Of a DNA stretch of 64,000 nt, positions 58,756-64,000 are shown piece by piece. The notes under the pieces are model-generated. The model did no database searches. It had not been told where the DNA came from and saw nothing but the letters and a program-made list of their open reading frames with translations. The position numbers and the translations under genes were made by a program. This stretch comes from Streptomyces sp. NBC_01463. GTDB taxonomy: Bacteria > Actinomycetota > Actinomycetes > Streptomycetales > Streptomycetaceae. The stretch is taken from the NCBI GenBank assembly GCA_036227345.1, contig CP109468.1, positions 6,882,001 through 6,946,000 of the forward strand, written 5' to 3'. Within the stretch, counting starts at the first letter, position 1. The number at the start of each line of letters is the position of its first letter.

Positions 58756-58850
58756 CCAGCCCCTCCGGCGTTTGAGGAGCGGGGGTCCGGGGGCGGAGCC
58801 CTCGGTTACGGGAAGGGGCGGGACAGGGGAGAACGTCCGCCGCAGGCGCC
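58756..58850 (+). repeat. Dispersed GC-rich repeat, copy B (intergenic)
   Basis: A 95-bp copy of the element also found in cobB fills most of the 139-bp gap between cobN and the chelatase subunit gene. It contains inverted GC segments that can fold, so it may work as a partial terminator or processing site within the operon. Confidence 0.85.
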
Positions 58851-58872
58851 ACACCCACCATGCGTACCCCGC

Positions 58873-61800
58873 TCACTCGTCCCCCTCCAGATCGCCCTCG
58901 AGCTCCAGATACGTGGCCCGCAACCGCTCCAGCGTCTCCGCGTCCGGCTCCGCCCACAGCCCCCGCTCGGCCGCCTCCAGCAACCGCTCCGAAATCCCGC
59001 GCAGCGCCCACGGGTTGGACTTCTTCATGAAGTCCCGGTTGGTCTCGTCGAACACGTACTCCGCCGACAACTTCTCGTACATCCAGTCGTCGACGACCCC
59101 GGCGGTCGCGTCGTACCCGAACAGGTAGTCCACGGTCGCCGCCATCTCGAAGGCGCCCTTGTACCCGTGCCGCCGCATGGCCGCCATCCAGCGCGGGTTC
59201 ACGACCCGCGCGCGGAAGACGCGATGCGTCTCCTCACCCAGCGTCCGCGTCTTCACCTGATCCGGCGTCGCCGAATCCCCGACGTACGCCTCGGGCGACT
59301 CGCCCGTCAGATGCCGCACCATGGCGACCATGCCGCCGTGGTACTGGAAGTAGTCGTCGGCGTCGACGAGGTCGTGCTCCCGGGTGTCGACGTTCTTCGC
59401 CGCCACCGCGATCCGCCGGAACGCCGTCTCCATGTCCCCGCGCGCCGCCCGCCCCTCCAGCCCGCGCCCGTACGCGTAACCGCCCCAGACCGCGTACACC
59501 TCGGCCAGGTCCGCGTCCGACCGCCAGTTGCGCGCGTCGATCAGCGGCAGCAGCCCCGCCCCGTAAGCCCCCGGCTTCGAGCCGAAGATGCGGGCCGTGG
59601 CCCGTCGGCGGTCGCCGTGCTCGGCGGTGTCCTCGTCGGCGTGCGCCCGTACGTAGTTGGCGTCGGCCGGCTCGTCCAGCTCCGCCACCGCGCGGACCGC
59701 GTCGTCGATCAGGCCCACCACGTGCGGGAACGCGTCCCGGAAGAAGCCCGAGATCCGGACCGTCACATCGATGCGCGGCCGCCCCAGCTCGCTCACCGGC
59801 ACCACCTCGAAGCCGGTCACCCGGCGCGAGGCGTCGTCCCACACCGGGCGGCAGCCGAGCAGCGCCAGGATCTCCGCGATGTCGTCACCCTGGGTGCGCA
59901 TCGCGGAGGTGCCCCACACCGTCAGACCGACCGACTTCGGGTAGTCGCCCGTGTCGGCGAGGTACCGGGCGATCAGCGAGTCCGCGAGGGACTGGCCGAC
60001 CTCCCACGACAGCCGGGACGGAATCGCCTTCGGGTCCACGGAGTAGAAGTTGCGGCCCGTCGGCAGCACGTTGACGAGCCCGCGCGTCGGCGAGCCCGAG
60101 GGACCGGCCGGGACGAAGCCGCCGTCCAGCGCCTTCAGGATGTGGTCGATCTCGTCGGTCGTCCGGGCCAGCCGGGGCACGACCTCCTCGCAGGCGAAGC
60201 CCAGGACGGCGACGGCGGCCGGGAGTTCGATGCCCAGCACCTCCCGGACCAGGCCGGCCACCGCCGGGAGCTCCCAGCCGCGCGCCTCCATGCCCTCCGC
60301 GAGCCGGCGGCACAGCTGCTCCAGCAGGTCGATCGCGTCCGCGCCCGTCCGCGCCGGCCCGTCCACCAGCCCGGTCAGCCCGTCCGGCACCTTCACGGCC
60401 GCGCCCGGCTCGCCCAGCAGCTCCTTCTCGCTGAGCCCGAAGTGCTCGGCGATGGCCGCCCGCAGACCGGGCAGCGCGTTGGCCGTGCCGCCCCACACCT
60501 GCGAGGCGCGCAGCACCGCGAGGACGAGGTTGACCCGGGCCTCGTCGACCGGGCCGCCGCCCAGGATGTGCAGCCCGTCGCGGATCTGGACGTCCTTGAT
60601 CTCGCACAGGTAGCCGTCGATGTGCATGACGAACGAGTCGAAGTCGTCGTCGCCCGGCTGCTCGTCGACATGCAGGTCGTGGTGCAGCTCGGCGGCCTTG
60701 ACCAGCGTCCAGATCTGCGCCCTCACCGTCGGAGCCTTGGTCGGGTCCAGGTCGCTGACCAGCGCGTACTCGTCGAGCAGCTGCTCCAGCTTCGCGAGGT
60801 CGCCGTAGGTGTCGGCGCGGGCCATCGGCGGCACCAGGTGGTCCACCACCGTGGCGTGGCCGCGCCGCTTGGCCTGGGTGCCCTCGCCCGGGTCGTTGAC
60901 GATGAACGGGTAGATCAGCGGCAGTTCGCCGAGCACCGCGTCCGGGCCGCAGCCGGCCGACAGGCCGAGGCCCTTGCCGGGCAGCCACTCCATCGTGCCG
61001 TGCTTGCCCATGTGGACGACGGCGTCCGCGCCGAAGGTGTTCTCCAGCCAGCGGTAGGTGGCCAGGTAGTGGTGCGAGGGCGGCATGTCCGGGTCGTGGT
61101 AGATCGCGATCGGGTTCTCGCCGAAGCCGCGCGGGGGCTGGATCAGCACCACCACGTTCCCGAACTGGAGCGAGGCGAGGACGATGTCGTCCCCGTCCAC
61201 GTACAGCGAGCCCGGCGGCTCGCCCCAGTGCTCCAGCATCGAGTCGCGCAGCTCCGGCTCCAGCTTCGCGAACCACTGCCGGTAGTCGGCCAGCGGCACC
61301 CGCGCCGGAGCCGCCGCGAGCTGCTCCTCGGTCAGCCACTCCACGTCGTGGCCACCGGCGTTGATGAGGCGGTGGATCAGCTCGTCACCGTTGTCCGGGT
61401 GGCCCTCGACGCCGTAGCCGGCAGCGCGCAGCGCGTCCAGGACGCGGACGGCGGATGCGGGGGTGTCCAGGCCGACCGCGTTGCCCACGCGGGAGTGCTT
61501 GGTGGGGTAGGCGGTGAAGACCAGGGCGAGCTTCTTCTCGGCGTTGGTCTTGTGCCCGAGGACGGCGTGGCGCACCGCGATCCCGGCGACGCGGGCGGCC
61601 CGCTCGGGGTCCGCGCGGTACACCGGCACCTCGTCCGGCCCCTGCTCCTTGAAGGAGAACGGGACGGTGATGAGGCGGCCGTCGAACTCCGGGATGGCGA
61701 CCTGCATCGCCGCGTCCATGGGGGAGAGCGCGGCGTCCGACGCGTCCCACGCCGCCCGCGAGGACGTCAGGCACAGCCCCTGCAGCACCGGCACGTTCAG

Positions 61801-62559
61801 ATCGGCGAGCGCGCCGATGTCCCAGGCCTCGTCGTCGCCCCCGGCGGAGGCGTCGGACGCGCGGGTGCCGCCGGCCGCGAGCACCGTGGCGACCAGGGCG
61901 TCGGTCCGGCCGAGCAGCTCGTACAGGGCGGCGTCCGCGCCGCGCAGCGAACCGCAGTACACGGCAAGGGCGTTGGCGCCGCGTGCCTCGACCGCGTCGC
62001 ACAGCACGTCGACGAACGAGGTGTTCCCGGAGAGGTGGTGCGCCCGGTAGAAGAGCACCCCGACGGTCGGGCGGCCCTCGACGAACTCCCGCTCGCCGTG
62101 CACCCCCCACTCGGGCATCTTCTGCGGCTCGGCGAAACCGTGCCCGGTCAGCAGCACGGTGTCGGAGAGGAAACGGGCCAGCTCGACGAGGTTCCCCGGG
62201 CCACCCTCCACCAGATAGCGCAGCGCCTCGGCGACGACGCCCGCCGGTACGGACGACTCGGCCATCAGCTCCGCGTCCGGCACGGCCTCACCGCCGAGCA
62301 GCACGGTCGGGATGCCGGCCGCCTTCAGGGCGGCGAGTCCGTCCTCCCAGGCGCGCTTGCCGCCCAGCAGCCGGACGACGGCGACGGAGGCTCCCTCGAT
62401 CAGCGCGGGGAGTTCCTCGTGGACATCGATACGGGTCGGGTTGCCGATCCGGAAGGGCGCGCCCGAGGCACGGGCGGCCAGGAGGTCCGTATCGGCGGTC
62501 GACAGCAGCAGCACCGTGCTCAGCTGGGCGCTCGACGGGGCGTTCGACGGGGCGTTCAT
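58873..62559 (-). CDS. cobN: Cobaltochelatase large subunit
   Basis: The 1228-residue protein has the CobN/ChlH hallmarks: [20 protein letters not shown], the [20 protein letters not shown] segment, [18 protein letters not shown], and C-terminal [15 protein letters not shown] and [15 protein letters not shown]. It binds hydrogenobyrinate diamide and inserts cobalt with ATP energy from the ChlI/ChlD-type subunit. ATG 62559 overlaps the cobQ stop by 4 bp; a longer frame upstream lies within cobQ and is rejected. Confidence 0.95.
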   Translation of the reverse strand: MNAPSNAPSSAQLSTVLLLSTADTDLLAARASGAPFRIGNPTRIDVHEELPALIEGASVAVVRLLGGKRAWEDGLAALKAAGIPTVLLGGEAVPDAELMAESSVPAGVVAEALRYLVEGGPGNLVELARFLSDTVLLTGHGFAEPQKMPEWGVHGEREFVEGRPTVGVLFYRAHHLSGNTSFVDVLCDAVEARGANALAVYCGSLRGADAALYELLGRTDALVATVLAAGGTRASDASAGGDDEAWDIGALADLNVPVLQGLCLTSSRAAWDASDAALSPMDAAMQVAIPEFDGRLITVPFSFKEQGPDEVPVYRADPERAARVAGIAVRHAVLGHKTNAEKKLALVFTAYPTKHSRVGNAVGLDTPASAVRVLDALRAAGYGVEGHPDNGDELIHRLINAGGHDVEWLTEEQLAAAPARVPLADYRQWFAKLEPELRDSMLEHWGEPPGSLYVDGDDIVLASLQFGNVVVLIQPPRGFGENPIAIYHDPDMPPSHHYLATYRWLENTFGADAVVHMGKHGTMEWLPGKGLGLSAGCGPDAVLGELPLIYPFIVNDPGEGTQAKRRGHATVVDHLVPPMARADTYGDLAKLEQLLDEYALVSDLDPTKAPTVRAQIWTLVKAAELHHDLHVDEQPGDDDFDSFVMHIDGYLCEIKDVQIRDGLHILGGGPVDEARVNLVLAVLRASQVWGGTANALPGLRAAIAEHFGLSEKELLGEPGAAVKVPDGLTGLVDGPARTGADAIDLLEQLCRRLAEGMEARGWELPAVAGLVREVLGIELPAAVAVLGFACEEVVPRLARTTDEIDHILKALDGGFVPAGPSGSPTRGLVNVLPTGRNFYSVDPKAIPSRLSWEVGQSLADSLIARYLADTGDYPKSVGLTVWGTSAMRTQGDDIAEILALLGCRPVWDDASRRVTGFEVVPVSELGRPRIDVTVRISGFFRDAFPHVVGLIDDAVRAVAELDEPADANYVRAHADEDTAEHGDRRRATARIFGSKPGAYGAGLLPLIDARNWRSDADLAEVYAVWGGYAYGRGLEGRAARGDMETAFRRIAVAAKNVDTREHDLVDADDYFQYHGGMVAMVRHLTGESPEAYVGDSATPDQVKTRTLGEETHRVFRARVVNPRWMAAMRRHGYKGAFEMAATVDYLFGYDATAGVVDDWMYEKLSAEYVFDETNRDFMKKSNPWALRGISERLLEAAERGLWAEPDAETLERLRATYLELEGDLEGDE

Positions 62560-64000
62560 GCGCGTGCTCCAGGTGCTCCGGGGGCGATGAAGGGAAGTCC
62601 TGCCGGTGCGCCCGACTCGATGAGTCGCCACAGCGCATCGGTGTCCGCGTGTTCTTCGATCAGGTCGCCGAGGCGGTCGAGCTGTTCCTCGCGCAGCGCG
62701 GCGAAACAGGTGTCGGGTGCGGGGACGAAGCGGCGGCCGGCGGCCCGCGCGGTCTCCGTCAGGAAGCGGCGGCGGAACGCGTCGCTCTCCAGCGAGCCGT
62801 GCCAGTGGGTGCCCCACACGGAGCCGGACCGGCAGCCGTCGAGGCGCCCGCCCCGCCCGTCGGTGAGGAACGGTTCGCCGCCGCGCACGTCCGCGACGCC
62901 GTGGTGGATCTCGTACCCCTCGACGGGGGCGCCGAGCGCCTCGCCGGCCGGCCGGGCGAGGGTCTTCTCACGGTCGAACCGGACGCGTACGGGAAGGAGT
63001 CCGAGCCCGTCGACCTTCCCGGCGCGCGACTCGACGTCGTCCTCGATCTCCTCACCGAGGATCTGGTAGCCGCCGCAGATGCCGAGCACCGGACGGCCCT
63101 CGGCGGCGCGCCGCAGCAGGGCGTCGGCGAGCCCGCGCTCACGCAGCCAGGCCAGCGCCTTCACGGTGCCGCGGGTGCCGGGCACGATGACGAGGTCGGC
63201 GTCGTGCAGTTCCTCGGCCCGGTCCACGAACCGCACCACGACGCCCGGTTCGGCGGCCAGCGCGTCCACGTCGGTGAAGTTCGACATCAGGGGCACCGCG
63301 CACACGGCGACGCGCAGGATGTCCTCGCCGTGCGGCGGCGCGACGACCGACTCCCGGACGGCGCCGCGCAGCGAGACCCGCAGACCGTCCTCCTCGTCGA
63401 TGCCGAGCCCGTGGGCGAACGGCAGCACGCCGTACGTCGGCCGCCCGGTGAGATCGCGCAGCATGTCCAGTCCCGGTTCCAGCAGCGACACGTCGCCGCG
63501 GAACTTGTTCACCAGATACCCGGCGATCAGCTCCTGGTCCTCGGGGGCGAGCAGCGCCGTCGTGCCGAAGAACGACGCGAAGACCCCGCCGCGGTCGATG
63601 TCGCCGACGACCACGACCGGGAAGCGCGCAGCCCGGGCGATGCCCATGTTCACGATGTCCGTGCGCCGCAGATTGATCTCGGCCGGACTGCCCGCCCCCT
63701 CGCAGATCACCGCGTCATACGTGCCCCGAAGCTGCTCCAGACAGTCCACGACGGTGGACAGAAGCGATTCCTGCCGGCCGCCGTGGTAGCCGCGGGCGCT
63801 CATCTCGCCGACCGGGCGCCCCATCAGGACGACCTGGCTTGAGCGGTCGCTGCCGGGCTTGAGCAGCACCGGGTTCATCAGCGCGGTCGGCTCGACGCGA
63901 GCGGCCTGTGCCTGCATGGCCTGGGCGCGGCCGATCTCGGCACCCTCACGGGTGACGAAGGAGTTGAGCGACATGTTCTGCGCCTTGAACGGCGCCACCT
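62556..64000 (-). CDS. cobQ: Cobyric acid synthase, N-terminus beyond the window
   Basis: About 481 codons are visible; the frame is open at the window edge. [20 protein letters not shown] is the conserved start of the CobQ synthetase domain just after its P-loop, [15 protein letters not shown] holds the Walker B region, and the glutamine amidotransferase domain has [15 protein letters not shown] with the nucleophile Cys and the terminal GTHWHGSLE His. It amidates side chains b, d, e and g of adenosyl-cobyrinate diamide. It is the first visible gene of the minus-strand cobalamin block. Confidence 0.95.
   Translation of the reverse strand, partial: VAPFKAQNMSLNSFVTREGAEIGRAQAMQAQAARVEPTALMNPVLLKPGSDRSSQVVLMGRPVGEMSARGYHGGRQESLLSTVVDCLEQLRGTYDAVICEGAGSPAEINLRRTDIVNMGIARAARFPVVVVGDIDRGGVFASFFGTTALLAPEDQELIAGYLVNKFRGDVSLLEPGLDMLRDLTGRPTYGVLPFAHGLGIDEEDGLRVSLRGAVRESVVAPPHGEDILRVAVCAVPLMSNFTDVDALAAEPGVVVRFVDRAEELHDADLVIVPGTRGTVKALAWLRERGLADALLRRAAEGRPVLGICGGYQILGEEIEDDVESRAGKVDGLGLLPVRVRFDREKTLARPAGEALGAPVEGYEIHHGVADVRGGEPFLTDGRGGRLDGCRSGSVWGTHWHGSLESDAFRRRFLTETARAAGRRFVPAPDTCFAALREEQLDRLGDLIEEHADTDALWRLIESGAPAGLPFIAPGAPGARA

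Noticed and set aside
62560-62817. N-terminal extension of cobN
   Set aside because: It overlaps cobQ in another frame with Arg-rich shadow sequence; ATG 62559 gives the usual 4-bp coupling and expected length.
59167-63069. 1300-residue plus-strand open frame opposite cobN and cobQ
   Set aside because: It is a GC-bias shadow: low-complexity Arg/Val/Gly-rich composition, no domains, and the minus strand carries complete, well-matched CobN and CobQ.
1-64000. tRNA, rRNA, insertion sequence or prophage genes
   Set aside because: No transposase, integrase, phage structural protein or RNA-gene pattern was recognised in any part. A tRNA scan would settle short RNA genes.

Overview
The window is high-GC, densely packed DNA with strong G/C third-codon bias, many GTG starts, 4-bp ATGA/GTGA stop-start overlaps, mycothiol/sortase/LAETG-type actinobacterial proteins, ectoine hydroxylase genes and a split cobalamin cluster. 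All of this points to a Streptomyces chromosome (or a very close relative), core rather than plasmid DNA. No rRNA, tRNA, insertion sequence, CRISPR array or phage module was seen.

Layout. 1-7.0 kb: plant-pectin degradation (GH43-type enzyme, sugar-binding lipoprotein, rhamnogalacturonan acetylesterase, PL1 and PL3 pectate lyases, CE8 pectin methylesterase). 7.1-14.6 kb: SigE-type ECF sigma factor with a membrane partner, a penicillin-binding protein, a NarL-type two-component system with a membrane protein, and a PAP2 phosphatase. 15-18 kb: IclR regulator divergent from an alpha-ketoglutarate-semialdehyde-type dehydrogenase and a DUF1349 protein. 18-22.8 kb: small metabolic and regulatory genes (S51-like peptidase, DHA2 exporter, GlxA-type regulator, GNAT). 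22.9-26.3 kb: a two-gene toxin-immunity module whose toxin has membrane helices, an Flp-prepilin-like segment, a Gly-rich linker and a C-terminal Tox-REase-5 nuclease, followed by an Imm52-like immunity protein. This is the most unusual locus in the window. 26.4-30.1 kb: DsbA-like protein, class V aminotransferase, MarR regulator divergent from an Old Yellow Enzyme. 30.1-38.1 kb: a complete galactan-utilisation locus (LacI, ABC importer, GH42, GH53) with a clear operator-promoter. 38.2-42.5 kb: VOC fusion protein and the ectoine/hydroxyectoine operon ectABCD. 42.8-47.3 kb: PLP aminotransferase, amidohydrolase, LAETG sortase substrate, truncated globin. 47.3-64 kb: cobalamin biosynthesis (cobC, cbiX, cbiG-cobJ, cobM, cobL, cobI, cobB, cobO, fused ChlI/ChlD-like chelatase subunit, cobN, cobQ) with a ZIP metal transporter embedded in it.

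How it works together. The two polysaccharide loci secrete depolymerases, import the oligosaccharides by lipoprotein-dependent ABC systems and are probably induced through LacI or IclR repressors whose operator-like repeats are visible. The cobalamin genes are translationally coupled in two minus-strand blocks around the ZIP gene, which is a good candidate for cobalt supply. The cobB reading frame carries an in-frame copy of an intergenic repeat that also lies between the chelatase genes. The toxin gene has its own promoter, and a hairpin separates it from the immunity gene.
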